A DNA stretch of 52,602 nucleotides, taken from positions 1 to 52,602 of the forward strand of contig JAZLFH010000068.1 of NCBI GenBank assembly GCA_045615705.1, in the 5' to 3' direction. The position numbers and the translations under genes are program-made. The notes under the pieces are model-generated. The model ran no database searches, had not been told where the DNA came from, and saw only the letters and a list, made by a program, of their open reading frames with translations. This DNA is from JAZLFH01 sp045615705. GTDB lineage: Bacteria > Bacillota > Clostridia > UMGS1883. Positions 1 to 7,483 of this stretch are shown here, piece by piece; positions within the stretch are counted from its first letter, which is position 1, and each line of letters starts with the position of its first letter.

Positions 1-127
1 CCTTTTGAGATATTTCTTGAAACGAATTGTAAATTTCATCAAGAGAATATCCATCTCGCATCAGCCGTTGTACCTCTCCTAACGAGATTTTTTCAATACA
101 AAAATTCAGTTTCTCATTGTCCGTCAA
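1..127 (-). CDS. Partial unidentified gene of the integrated element (N-terminus only)
   Basis: An open frame starts at a TTG at 127 and runs off the left edge, giving 42 residues (LTDNEKLNFCIEKISLGEVQ...). It overlaps the end of the excisionase-like gene by 14 bases, a common sign of translational coupling. The visible part is short, charged and probably helical, with no motif I recognise. Genes in this position after an excisionase in such elements often encode a replication or ATPase protein, but nothing here proves that. An ATG in another frame just downstream stops after three codons and was rejected. Confidence 0.45.
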   Translation of the reverse strand, partial: MTDNEKLNFCIEKISLGEVQRLMRDGYSLDEIYNSFQEISQK

Positions 128-320
128 TAAGTTTCACCGCCTGCCTGCTCTTTTCTGTTAGCATTTCAACTAAAAGAGGATAGTTTATCAGGCATTTTGT
201 ACCGCACATTATATGCGGGATTTTGCCCTGTTTCTGCATAAGTCTTAATGCGTGTTCAGATAAGATGTTTGTTTTTGCCACCTCTCTTATAGTCATAAAC
301 TGCGGAATGGTATTAGTCAT
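114..320 (-). CDS. Excisionase-like helix-turn-helix DNA-binding protein
   Basis: This 68-residue protein (MTNTIPQFMTIREVAKT...) has the layout of MerR-like/excisionase HTH_17 domains: a TIREVAKTN...SEHALRLMQKQGKIPHI block (recognition helices), then a short wing and a LLVEML tail. Such proteins bind attachment-site DNA and bias a tyrosine integrase toward excision. I chose the start at 320 because it overlaps the stop of the upstream HTH gene (8-base ATGACTAA overlap). An in-frame ATG at 359 would lie inside that gene. It is probably cotranscribed with the repressor-like gene and the truncated downstream gene. The family match is by motif only. Confidence 0.75.
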   Translation of the reverse strand: MTNTIPQFMTIREVAKTNILSEHALRLMQKQGKIPHIMCGTKCLINYPLLVEMLTEKSRQAVKLIDGQ

Positions 321-513
321 TTTTCTTTGCCTCGCTTTCAAAAAGTTCTTGTTCGTCAATCTGTAAATAGTCCGCTATTGCTCTTTTGTACTTTGGATAA
401 AAAGGCATTTTGCCATTTATTGCGTTATACAAATAATGTGGTGCAATACCTGTGTTCATTGCAAGTTGCAATTTTGACATTTTCCTTTCTTCCAACACTT
501 TTAATAATTGCAT
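313..513 (-). CDS. XRE-family helix-turn-helix regulator (repressor-like)
   Basis: This 66-residue protein is essentially one Cro/C1-type HTH domain: MSKLQLAMNTGIAPHYLYNAINGK matches helix 2, turn and recognition helix, followed by a YKRAIADYLQIDEQELF helix pair. It is the first gene of the leftward unit of the element, facing the integrase unit across a shared promoter region with a dyad symmetry. It is therefore the natural candidate for the switch regulator of the element. An AAGG ribosome site lies 10 bases before the ATG at 513. A second ATG at residue 12 also has an SD-like sequence, so the exact start is not certain. Confidence 0.8.
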   Translation of the reverse strand: MQLLKVLEERKMSKLQLAMNTGIAPHYLYNAINGKMPFYPKYKRAIADYLQIDEQELFESEAKKND

Positions 514-567
514 AAATCATTTTCCTTTCATAAAATAGCTATTTTTCATTATTTTGTGTTTAAGTAC

Positions 568-596
568 TTGACACTATATACATTATACTGTATAAT
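568..596 (+). promoter_or_regulatory. Consensus sigma-A promoter with overlapping dyad, integrase unit
   Basis: A perfect TTGACA (568-573), 17-base spacer and TATAAT (591-596) point at the gene starting at 662. The spacer and -10 carry a near-palindrome TTATACTGTATAA (583-595) inside a wider dyad (ACTATATAC at 573-581, GTATAATAGT at 590-599). On the minus strand, TATAAT can be read at 587-582 with a weak -35 (TTTATC) 17 bases away, which would drive the repressor-like gene. A repressor bound here would cover both promoters. Confidence 0.75.
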
Positions 597-661
597 AGTT
601 TATAGATAAATGTATTTAGAATATACTTTTACATAAACTATTTGAAAAGAGGCGATTTTAT

Positions 662-1519
662 TTGAAATACAACTTAATAAAAGAAAATGGGGAAATATTA
701 AGAATTGCTGAAAAGGTAAAATTAGTCAATCCACATTTTGAACATTATGAAATTATAAAAGATAAAAAACAACCTTTAAAAAATCACATAATTGGTTATG
801 ATGGTGAAAAAAAGGCTTTTGCAAACAAAACTAAATCACCTTTATATACAGATGATAGAATGGTTTTAGATAGTCTTTTATCGCTTAATTTTAAAATATT
901 AAATAATTTATCTGTATCAAGAGAGCGACAAGAAAAAACTATTTTAAAATGGTGTAAAAAATATGGTTTGCCGTTTCAAAAATGTGTTGCAGGCTCAAAT
1001 ATTATTCAAACGATAGTAGATTGCCCATATAGAGAGCAAGGCTTTTTTTCCTTTGATTGTGAGGCTTTTTGTATTGAATTATCAAAATTATATAATGCTT
1101 TTATGCTTATGATTGCATATAAAGAGGAGGTATATATCGGTTTAGATGATGACCGAAATATCATTCACAAAAGACAAATTCAAACTATACGAAAATCAAT
1201 GACAAAAGAAGATGTCGAAACATTTTTATTGAATTATTTTAAGGAAATAAAATTCATAATGGATATTGATTTTGACGGAAAAAAATATTTACTTATTCCT
1301 ACTTTTTTAGATATGTTTGAATTGGCAAAGTATCAATTATTACTACTTTATAATGCAGATAGCACAACAGGCGTTAAAACTTGTAAATGTTGCGGTGCAT
1401 TATTTAGTTGTACACATAGAAGTCAAGAGTTTTGTGGGGAATGTTCACCGCAAAAGTATTATGCGAAAAAGAAAAGAGAAGAAAAGAAAATGAAAAAGGA
1501 CGGTGAAAATAATGGCTAA
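662..1519 (+). CDS. Unidentified element protein with C-terminal Cys4 zinc-ribbon
   Basis: I do not recognise this 285-residue protein with confidence. The first ~230 residues show no clear motif. The C-terminus has CKCCGALF...FCGEC (a Cx2C...Cx2C zinc-ribbon pattern, about residues 239-259) followed by a lysine/glutamate-rich tail. The arrangement of a variable N-terminus plus a C-terminal zinc finger resembles uncharacterised families found beside integrases in Clostridia (for example DUF6076-like proteins), but that is a tentative comparison. The start is a TTG at 662 with AGAGG 9 bases upstream. The 3' end overlaps the integrase start by 8 bases, so the two are probably translated together. 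It is noticeably AT-rich compared with the chromosome to the right. Confidence 0.7.
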   Translation: MKYNLIKENGEILRIAEKVKLVNPHFEHYEIIKDKKQPLKNHIIGYDGEKKAFANKTKSPLYTDDRMVLDSLLSLNFKILNNLSVSRERQEKTILKWCKKYGLPFQKCVAGSNIIQTIVDCPYREQGFFSFDCEAFCIELSKLYNAFMLMIAYKEEVYIGLDDDRNIIHKRQIQTIRKSMTKEDVETFLLNYFKEIKFIMDIDFDGKKYLLIPTFLDMFELAKYQLLLLYNADSTTGVKTCKCCGALFSCTHRSQEFCGECSPQKYYAKKKREEKKMKKDGENNG

Positions 1520-2702
1520 TATTCAAGAAAGAAGGAACAAAGACGGCAAATTGATTTCATATTCTATTCGTGTTCATCGTGGGCGTGGAGCGGACGGAAA
1601 GCAACTCAAACCATATACAACCACTTTTGATGTTTTGCCCACTTGGAAAGAAGAAACAGCACGCAAAAAAGCAGAGGCGTTTGCAAGTGTCTTCGAAAAG
1701 GAATGCAGGGACGGAATAAAAACAGATAACCGCCAAAGATTTGACGGCTATTGTGATTATGTTATCGGCTTAAAAGAGCAAAGAGGCGTGAAACATTCGA
1801 CCATTGTCAGATATAAAGAATTGACTACAAGAATATATCCTGTTATCGGTCATATAAAACTCTGTGATTTGCGTGTAGACCATTTGAACGATTTATATAC
1901 ATCTTTGTCTGCTGACGGCTTAAATAAAAAAACAGGCGGTAAATTATCGACTAAAACTATAATCGAACATCACCGTCTGATTTCAACAGTATTAGAGCAA
2001 GCATTCAAAGAAAGACTTGTTGTATTCAATGTATCAAGGCAAGCGGAATTGCCTCGAATGGAAAAGAAAGATGTAAACTATTTTCAACCGGAGCAAATAG
2101 AGGCTATCAGAAACGCCCTCGAAAATGAGCAACCAAAATGGAAAATGCTTGTACATCTACTTTTGATTACAGGTGCAAGGCGTGGAGAAATTCTCGGTCT
2201 TAAATGGGACAAAGTCGATTTTGACAAAAACCGCATATATATCTGCAACAGCATTTTATATTCATCAGACAGAGGCATATATGAAGATACACCTAAAACA
2301 GAAAAGTCAAAAAGGTTTGTAACTTTACCACTTGAAACAATGAACGAATTAAAAGCATACAAACAATATCAAGCACAGGAATTTTTCAAAAATGGTATCC
2401 CCTATAATTTTAGTGGTTTTGTATTCTCACAGATTGACGGAACGGCTATGCACCCTGACAGCGTGACAGATTATTTAAAAAAGTTTTCAAAGAAATATAA
2501 TCTGCCTCACATCAACGCTCACGCATTCCGTCATACTATGGCAAGCCTTTTATATTTCAATGGAGTTGACAGCGTTTCAATCTCAAAAAGATTAGGTCAC
2601 GCACAGGTCAGCACAACCGCAAATATATATGCTCACATCATAGATGAAGCAGACCAAAAGAACGCAGATATTTTATCTGATATTTTCCTTAAAAAAGCAT
2701 AG
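1512..2702 (+). CDS. Tyrosine site-specific recombinase (integrase)
   Basis: This 396-residue protein has the full phage/ICE integrase layout. It has an N-terminal AP2-like arm-binding segment (SIRVHRGRGADGKQ...TTTF), a SAM-like core-binding domain (about residues 65-180) and a C-terminal catalytic domain. The catalytic residues are visible: Arg in TGARRGEI (about residue 222), HxxR in HAFRH (337-340), His in RLGHAQ (about 363) and the nucleophile Tyr in ANIYAHI (about 372). The ATG at 1512 is preferred over the GTG at 1503 because AGGA sits 11 bases ahead and the start overlaps the preceding stop (ATGGCTAA). It lies about 100 bases from the 3' end of tRNA-fMet, the predicted target. Confidence 0.95.
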   Translation: MANIQERRNKDGKLISYSIRVHRGRGADGKQLKPYTTTFDVLPTWKEETARKKAEAFASVFEKECRDGIKTDNRQRFDGYCDYVIGLKEQRGVKHSTIVRYKELTTRIYPVIGHIKLCDLRVDHLNDLYTSLSADGLNKKTGGKLSTKTIIEHHRLISTVLEQAFKERLVVFNVSRQAELPRMEKKDVNYFQPEQIEAIRNALENEQPKWKMLVHLLLITGARRGEILGLKWDKVDFDKNRIYICNSILYSSDRGIYEDTPKTEKSKRFVTLPLETMNELKAYKQYQAQEFFKNGIPYNFSGFVFSQIDGTAMHPDSVTDYLKKFSKKYNLPHINAHAFRHTMASLLYFNGVDSVSISKRLGHAQVSTTANIYAHIIDEADQKNADILSDIFLKKA

Positions 2703-2758
2703 TTTTTAATATTGAGTTGAATTATAGTTGAATTATTCGCTTATTTTAAGCAAAAAGA

Positions 2759-2803
2759 AAAAACCTTGTATCTGCCAAAAACGGCTTAAATACAAGGTTT
2801 TTT
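2759..2803. terminator. Bidirectional terminator between integrase and tRNA-fMet
   Basis: An inverted repeat AAACCTTGTAT (2761-2771) / ATACAAGGTTT (2790-2800) has a small GCC/GGC inner stem and T-runs on both strands (TTTTTT after the right arm, the complement of the A-run before the left arm). It can end transcription of the integrase and, on the other strand, of the tRNA. Confidence 0.8.
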
Positions 2804-2805
2804 AA

Positions 2806-2882
<77 letters not shown>

Positions 2883-2895
2883 ATGTCTGTTCTGT

Positions 2896-2924
2896 ATTAT
2901 AACACAGCAATTCTGTGTTGTAAA
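2896..2924 (-). promoter_or_regulatory. Promoter of tRNA-fMet
   Basis: On the minus strand TTTACA (2924-2919), a 17-base spacer and TATAAT (2901-2896) lie just upstream of the tRNA, giving a start about 7 bases before the mature 5' end. The spacer is almost entirely an inverted repeat (AACACAG and CTGTGTT, 2901-2919), which may be chance or an operator. Confidence 0.75.
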
Positions 2925-2948
2925 GACCTTTTTATTTATTATATGCAA

Positions 2949-3761
2949 TTATTTTAATTTTAGAAGTTTTTCTGCGTTTTTATATGTAATTTTTTCAAAA
3001 GTTTCTTTATCCAAATTACAGGATTTTAAAAATTCAAGGCTGTCTTTTGGGTTTTCCCAAGGAGAATCACTGCCAAAAAGAATTTTATCGGAAGAGTGAG
3101 CATTTAAAATTTCAACAAAAAGTTCCTTGTCCATATAAGCAGAAAGCATTGAAGTGTCAAAATACGCATTTGAAGAAGCAAGGTATTTTTTCACATCGTC
3201 CCACATCAAAAAACCGCCCATGTGTGCCAAAACCAAATTATCTCCGCCCGTTTTATCTATCAAATTTGCCAATCTTTTCGGTTCTGCGTGTACGGGAGGA
3301 AAAATTCCAAGGTCTTTTCCGCTGTGAAAAACAACCAAAAGCCCGAGTTCTTTTGCTTTTTTTACCAAATCTACGCATATGTCTTCATCAACAAAAAACT
3401 CTTGAAATTCGGGGTGAAGTTTTATCCCCAAAAAACCTTGCTCAAAAAGATTTTCCAAAATTTCAAACGCATCGCTTTGACGGGGGTGCAACGAGCCGAA
3501 CGAAATAATTCTGTCGTTTGTAATTTCTTTTGCAAAAGCGTTTATGCTTGTATGTTGACGAAAGTTTGTGGCAATGGGAAGCACAACGCTTATATCCACG
3601 AAATTTTCGTCCATACTTTTTAAAAGTCCGGATACACTTCCATCGGTTTTTGCCGTAAGCACGGGACTTTTTTGCACTTCGACAATTCCTTTTTCAAGTA
3701 CTTTTATCGTCTTAGACGCTATTTTTTCCGGAAATGCGTGTGTGTGAAAATCAATAAGCAT
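2949..3761 (-). CDS. Amidohydrolase-family metal-dependent hydrolase
   Basis: This 270-residue protein has the amidohydrolase-2/TIM-barrel pattern: the metal-binding HTH at residues 6-8 (DFHTHAF), GIKLHPEF, VFHSG, LAHMGG and the late aspartate in GSDSPW. Proteins of this type hydrolyse or decarboxylate small ring or amide substrates. The substrate cannot be told from the sequence. It is the last gene of the operon that starts at trmN6, 2 bases after the radical SAM gene, with a GAGGAG ribosome site. No terminator is obvious before the tRNA-fMet promoter. Confidence 0.85.
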   Translation of the reverse strand: MLIDFHTHAFPEKIASKTIKVLEKGIVEVQKSPVLTAKTDGSVSGLLKSMDENFVDISVVLPIATNFRQHTSINAFAKEITNDRIISFGSLHPRQSDAFEILENLFEQGFLGIKLHPEFQEFFVDEDICVDLVKKAKELGLLVVFHSGKDLGIFPPVHAEPKRLANLIDKTGGDNLVLAHMGGFLMWDDVKKYLASSNAYFDTSMLSAYMDKELFVEILNAHSSDKILFGSDSPWENPKDSLEFLKSCNLDKETFEKITYKNAEKLLKLK

Positions 3762-3763
3762 AA

Positions 3764-4708
3764 TTACTCCTCTATAAAAACCTGTACGCTTGCACCTAAA
3801 TTTTCAAGATATTTTATGGTTTCGTGTTTATTTATATAAAGCCTTGATATATTTCTTTTGAGTATTTTAACCGTAAGATTTTTTTCACCGTTTAAAAATC
3901 TTTCTTCAAGTTCGTTTCTTAAAACTCTGGCTAAGCAAAGTTCCCCGAAATTGGGACTGTACGGACCTTTTACAAGTTCACTTTCAAGAGAAGTGCTGTT
4001 CATAAGCCCCACTCTTAAAACGGTAACATTGTTATCCGTGAAATATTTATACAACTTTGCCGAGATTGAAACCGCTTCTTCAAGAGTTTGGGGCGAATAC
4101 GAGTTTTCTCGGTACATTTTTTCAAGATAAGTTCCTTTTAAGACAAGAGTAGGATAAATTCTTGTTTCCAAAGCACCGAGAGAAACAATTTGCTTTGCCG
4201 TTTCCATATCTTTTATGGGGTTATCGAGCGGAAGCCCGGTCATCATTTGAAGACCGAGTGTTATGGGCGTTTTTTTTATAATTTTTGATGCATTAATAAC
4301 AGACTCTTTCGTATGCCCTCTTTTTGAAGCCAAAAGAACATCGTCAAAAAGAGATTGAGCCCCGAGTTCAACATTTGTAACACCGTAAAAAAGAAGATTG
4401 TCAACGATTTCTTCCGATATGTAGTCAGGTCTTGTGGAAAGACGGATCCTAGAAATATCCCCCGAGTCGAGGTAACTTTTTGCCATAGCCAAAAAAGAGT
4501 TTTGAAGATTTCTTTCAAGACCTGTAAAACTTCCGCCAAAAAAAGCGACACATTTGTCGCCTTTTATAGTCTTTAAATGCTCCTCAATTATAATTTTTGC
4601 TCTGTCAACGGTCATCTCATCAATAAGACCTGTTATGGAGTGCTGATTACAAAAAGCACAGTCGTTTTTGCACCCGAGGTGCGGAATAAAGATAGGTATA
4701 TTTTTCAT
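3764..4708 (-). CDS. Elp3-like radical SAM protein
   Basis: The 314-residue protein starts with the radical SAM cluster motif CKNDCAFC (Cx3Cx2C, about residues 13-20). It continues with FFGGSFTGL, RLSTRPDYI and VELGAQS, all typical of the Elp3-like / COG1243 subgroup that sits beside rnc in many Clostridia. It lacks the C-terminal acetyltransferase domain of true Elp3, so it is a free radical SAM core of unknown substrate. Its ATG overlaps the rnc stop by 4 bases (ATGA), consistent with translational coupling. A role in RNA modification is plausible from the Elp3 relationship and the rnc neighbourhood, but it is inference. Confidence 0.88.
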   Translation of the reverse strand: MKNIPIFIPHLGCKNDCAFCNQHSITGLIDEMTVDRAKIIIEEHLKTIKGDKCVAFFGGSFTGLERNLQNSFLAMAKSYLDSGDISRIRLSTRPDYISEEIVDNLLFYGVTNVELGAQSLFDDVLLASKRGHTKESVINASKIIKKTPITLGLQMMTGLPLDNPIKDMETAKQIVSLGALETRIYPTLVLKGTYLEKMYRENSYSPQTLEEAVSISAKLYKYFTDNNVTVLRVGLMNSTSLESELVKGPYSPNFGELCLARVLRNELEERFLNGEKNLTVKILKRNISRLYINKHETIKYLENLGASVQVFIEE

Positions 4709-5370
4709 AATTTTAAAAGTGCCGATTTAGCGGCATTTTGCTCCGCTTCTTTCTTACTTTTCCCCGAACCTGAGGCAAATACCTCGTTTTCTATTAAAAC
4801 TTCAACGGAAAATATTTTTGCGTGATCCGGACCTGTTTCACCGATTTCACGATATGTAACAAATTTACCCTTGCTTTGCGCAAATTCTTGAAGACGGGTT
4901 TTGTGGTCTACAATAAGGTCTTGTGCCGTTGGAATAAGAGGAGAAAAATTCTTTAAAATCCAAGGTTTGACGCCGTCAAAATCAGAATCCAAATATATTG
5001 CCGCACAAACCGCCTCAAACACATCGGAAAGTATGGACGGACGAAATCTTCCGCCGCTTTTTTCTTCGCCTTTTCCCACCCTTATAAAATCACAAAGTTT
5101 TGAGTCAAGTGCCATTTTTGCAAGAGTCTGTTCACAAACAAGCGATGCTCTCATACGGGTAAGGTCGCCCTCGGGAAGATTAGGGAAAGCGAGAAACAAC
5201 TCACGGCTTACAAGGGCTTCAACCACCGCATCACCCAAAAATTCCAGGCGTTCGTAACTTTCAATGTTGTCTTTGGACTCGTTGGCAAATGATGTGTGGG
5301 TAAGGGCTGTGAGAAGAAGTGATTTGTCCTTAAAAGTGTAGCCCAACAGGCTTTCAAGTTCTTTCATCAT
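4705..5370 (-). CDS. rnc: Ribonuclease III
   Basis: RNase III cleaves double-stranded RNA in rRNA precursors and structured mRNA leaders. The 221 residues are the normal length. The catalytic signature ERLEFLGDAV is at 40-49, the second acidic cluster DVFEAV is near 118-123, and a C-terminal double-stranded RNA-binding domain (from about 150, ending GSGKSKKEAEQNAAKSAL) follows. The start overlaps the acpP stop (GTATGATG). The second ATG at 5367 is equally possible. The acpP-rnc order is classical. The hairpins in front of pnp and near 26.9 and 30.9 kb could be substrates. Confidence 0.97.
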   Translation of the reverse strand: MMKELESLLGYTFKDKSLLLTALTHTSFANESKDNIESYERLEFLGDAVVEALVSRELFLAFPNLPEGDLTRMRASLVCEQTLAKMALDSKLCDFIRVGKGEEKSGGRFRPSILSDVFEAVCAAIYLDSDFDGVKPWILKNFSPLIPTAQDLIVDHKTRLQEFAQSKGKFVTYREIGETGPDHAKIFSVEVLIENEVFASGSGKSKKEAEQNAAKSALLKL

Positions 5371-5606
5371 ACAGAAGCTTCAATGTATGAAACTGCATCT
5401 CCGATAGTGTTCATATTGTCTAATGTTTCATCATCAATAACAATATCAAACTCGTCTTCAATGCTTGTTATAATGTTTGCAATGTCAACAGAGTCAGTAT
5501 GAAGATCTCTTTTAAAGTTTGTGGCACTGTTAATGTCATCTTCGCAAACTTTAAGTCGGGAACCCATAGAATCAATTACAATTTCTTTAACCTTTTCAAA
5601 AACCAT
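5367..5606 (-). CDS. acpP: Acyl carrier protein
   Basis: This 79-residue acidic four-helix protein carries the growing acyl chain in fatty-acid synthesis on a phosphopantetheine arm. The attachment serine is Ser39 in HTDSVDI, a slight variant of the usual DSLD motif. Helix IV and the acidic recognition helix (SIEDEFDIVIDDE) are intact. It lies between the unrecognised coiled-coil gene (15 bases upstream) and rnc (overlapping). None of the usual fab/plsX partners is in the window. Confidence 0.95.
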   Translation of the reverse strand: MVFEKVKEIVIDSMGSRLKVCEDDINSATNFKRDLHTDSVDIANIITSIEDEFDIVIDDETLDNMNTIGDAVSYIEASV

Positions 5607-5621
5607 TTTTATGTTCCTCCG

Positions 5622-6632
5622 TTAAAAAGTTATTTTATTCTCAGTTTTATTTGATGCCAAAAGCACGCCTCGTGAGGCAAGAGTAAATGTTTCATCGTCA
5701 TTGACCGTAAACTCCGCAGGACGGAGAACAAGTGATATTTCAAAATCATCACACGGCTCGGTACCGACTGAATTTCTTATTTTAAACATATCCGTAAGAT
5801 GGCGGTGCTCAATCTGGGCAGAATCAATTTCAAGAGTTCTCGGAATAACCGAAATTGCTTCTTTGCCGTTTGTGTAAAATGCAACATAATCTCCGCTTTC
5901 ATCCATTTTAAATACGGGTTCTTTGTCGCGTCCTTCTAAAATTGCCACAAGATTTGTAATTCCCATAAAGAATCCGCCGAGTTCAATGACTTTATCTTCG
6001 AGAGTACCATCTTCTAAAAGTGCGATAGCCTCGGTAATCGTTGATTTGTCAAGAGATTCTTGTTCTTTAATCCTTGAACCTGCTCCGGAAACAACCTTTT
6101 TCCACGCACTGTCTTCTTCGCTTTCACTCTCTGAAAAAACAGAAGAAGTCTTTTTGTTGTTCGCCAGAAAACTTGAAATAACCATGCTTGCACTAACGAT
6201 TAAAATTGTGGAGATAAACGCTATCATAAGCCATTTAAACCACAGACTCGGCGATGACTCGGATTTTTCGTCTTCGTCTGTCGAAACGGCAAAATCACGG
6301 ATTGCATTTTCAATCTGGGTGTCTTTTTCGCTGACAACACCGTTTAAGCGGTCAACTTCTTTTGAAAGTTCATCTTTCTCGGATTGAAGAGAGTTCGCCT
6401 TTTCACTTAGCGAACTTATTTTCGTGTTTGCAACCTGCAAGTCGTTTTCAAGACCTTCCGCCTTTTGAGTTAATTCGGTAACATTTTTCTTTGCACTGTT
6501 TAGTTCAATGTTTGGGATAACAAACTTTCCCAAAACAAAACCAATGATGAGAGTAATTGCGGCAAAGACAAGAGCACTCGAAAGAGTAATCTTTCTGACT
6601 CTCGGTTTTGGAGTGTAGCCCTTTTCTTCCAA
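5622..6632 (-). CDS. Unrecognised two-helix membrane protein with coiled coil
   Basis: I do not recognise this protein. The layout is: basic N-terminus; membrane helix (about residues 16-37, SALVFAAITLIIGFVLG); a 70-80 residue heptad-rich coiled coil (NVTELTQKAEGL...VDRLNGVVSEKDTQI); a second membrane helix (about 132-155, WLMIAFISTILIVSASMVI); a serine/glutamate linker; and a C-terminal domain of about 150 residues (KVIELGGFFMGITNLVAILEGRDKEPVF...). The coiled coil would lie outside the membrane and the C-terminal domain inside. The start is a TTG at 6632 with GGGAGG 8 bases upstream, just after the rsmI stop; longer in-frame starts would run into rsmI. It sits in the trmN6-rsmI-acpP-rnc operon. 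I suspect an envelope-sensing or scaffold role but cannot support one. Confidence 0.8.
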   Translation of the reverse strand: MEEKGYTPKPRVRKITLSSALVFAAITLIIGFVLGKFVIPNIELNSAKKNVTELTQKAEGLENDLQVANTKISSLSEKANSLQSEKDELSKEVDRLNGVVSEKDTQIENAIRDFAVSTDEDEKSESSPSLWFKWLMIAFISTILIVSASMVISSFLANNKKTSSVFSESESEEDSAWKKVVSGAGSRIKEQESLDKSTITEAIALLEDGTLEDKVIELGGFFMGITNLVAILEGRDKEPVFKMDESGDYVAFYTNGKEAISVIPRTLEIDSAQIEHRHLTDMFKIRNSVGTEPCDDFEISLVLRPAEFTVNDDETFTLASRGVLLASNKTENKITF

Positions 6633-6634
6633 AT

Positions 6635-7483
6635 TTAATCCCTCCCGATTTTTACTTTGTCGTACAGTTGCCTTTTTGATATTCCACGGTCTTTTGCGGC
6701 AGCCTTTAAGGCTTCTTTTTCGCTCAGGCCCTGGTTTACATAATATAAAATGTGTTCCTCTTCGGAAAGAGCCTTCCACTTATCCCGGTCCTCTTCTTTT
6801 AAAAGGTCGGGGCTTTTTCCTTCAACAACAAGAACAAATTCGCCTTTCGGCGGTTGATTTTCGTAAAGAGCGATTGCCTCTTTTAAAGTAGTTCTGAGTA
6901 CTTCTTCATGGATTTTTGTGAGTTCACGGCACAAAGAAATCTTCCTGTCGCCGAAAAATGAAAGCAAATCTTTAAGCGTGGTTAAAAGTTTGTGCGGAGC
7001 CTCGTAAAAGACCATGGTTCGCTCTTCGTTTTGAATTTTTTTAAGATGCTCACGCCTTCCGGACTTGTTTACGGTTAAAAATCCTTCAAAAGCAAATCTT
7101 GAACAATCAATTCCCGAAACAATAAGTGCATTTATTACCGCACAAGCACCGGGGACGGGAACTACATCAATGCCGTTTTCACTGCAAAGATTGACAAGGT
7201 CAAAACCCGGATCGCTTATTGCGGGAGTTCCGGCATCACTTACGAGTGCAATATTTTCACCGCTTTTGAGTTTTTCAATAAGTAAGTTCCCTTTTTCTTT
7301 TCGGTTATGTTCGTAATAACTTGTAAGCGGTTTTTCAATTCCGAGATGGTTTAAAAGCCCGAGCGTGTGACGGGTGTCTTCGGCGGCGATTAAATCAACG
7401 GATTTTAAAACCTCAATCGCACGAAGCGTAATATCCGAAAGATTTCCTATCGGTGTGGCACACAAATAAAGTTTTCCTAACAT
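6635..7483 (-). CDS. rsmI: 16S rRNA (cytidine-1402-2'-O)-methyltransferase
   Basis: RsmI 2'-O-methylates C1402 in the 16S decoding centre using SAM. The 282-residue protein shows the tetrapyrrole-methylase fold: LYLCATPIGNLSDIT at the N-terminus, AEDTRHT, the SAM-binding GTPAISDPG loop, and PVPGACAVINALIVSG. The C-terminal helical extension (LSEKEALKAAAKDRGISKRQLY) is typical of the Firmicutes YraL/YabC type. Its ATG overlaps the trmN6 stop by 7 bases and has a GGAGG 10 bases upstream. Confidence 0.96.
   Translation of the reverse strand: MLGKLYLCATPIGNLSDITLRAIEVLKSVDLIAAEDTRHTLGLLNHLGIEKPLTSYYEHNRKEKGNLLIEKLKSGENIALVSDAGTPAISDPGFDLVNLCSENGIDVVPVPGACAVINALIVSGIDCSRFAFEGFLTVNKSGRREHLKKIQNEERTMVFYEAPHKLLTTLKDLLSFFGDRKISLCRELTKIHEEVLRTTLKEAIALYENQPPKGEFVLVVEGKSPDLLKEEDRDKWKALSEEEHILYYVNQGLSEKEALKAAAKDRGISKRQLYDKVKIGRD

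Larger units (their letters stand above)
1..2805. mobile_element. Right end of an integrated element next to tRNA-fMet
   Basis: This stretch has the layout of a tRNA-targeting integrative element. A tyrosine integrase is the last gene before the 3' end of a tRNA. Leftward come a small zinc-ribbon protein, a divergent HTH repressor and an excisionase-like gene. The genes have overlapping starts and stops and are more AT-rich than the neighbours (especially 662-1519). The left end and any conjugation or phage structural genes lie outside the window, so I cannot say whether it is an ICE, an IME or a prophage. The boundary at the tRNA is inferred from gene position, not from a visible pair of att repeats. 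Confidence 0.7.

Noticed and set aside
1503..1511. GTG start for the integrase
   Set aside because: The AGGA site overlaps it too closely; the ATG at 1512 is better placed and gives the typical 8-base overlap.
2901..2919. Inverted repeat AACACAG/CTGTGTT as an att site or operator
   Set aside because: It lies in the spacer of the tRNA-fMet promoter; with one occurrence I could not separate operator from chance, so it is only mentioned with the promoter.
3047..3508. Plus-strand 153-residue frame opposite the amidohydrolase
   Set aside because: Antisense shadow of a clear conserved gene, no start signal.
6633..6779. Longer upstream start for the coiled-coil membrane protein
   Set aside because: The extension lies entirely inside rsmI in another frame and would be unlike a membrane-protein N-terminus; the TTG at 6632 has GGGAGG.
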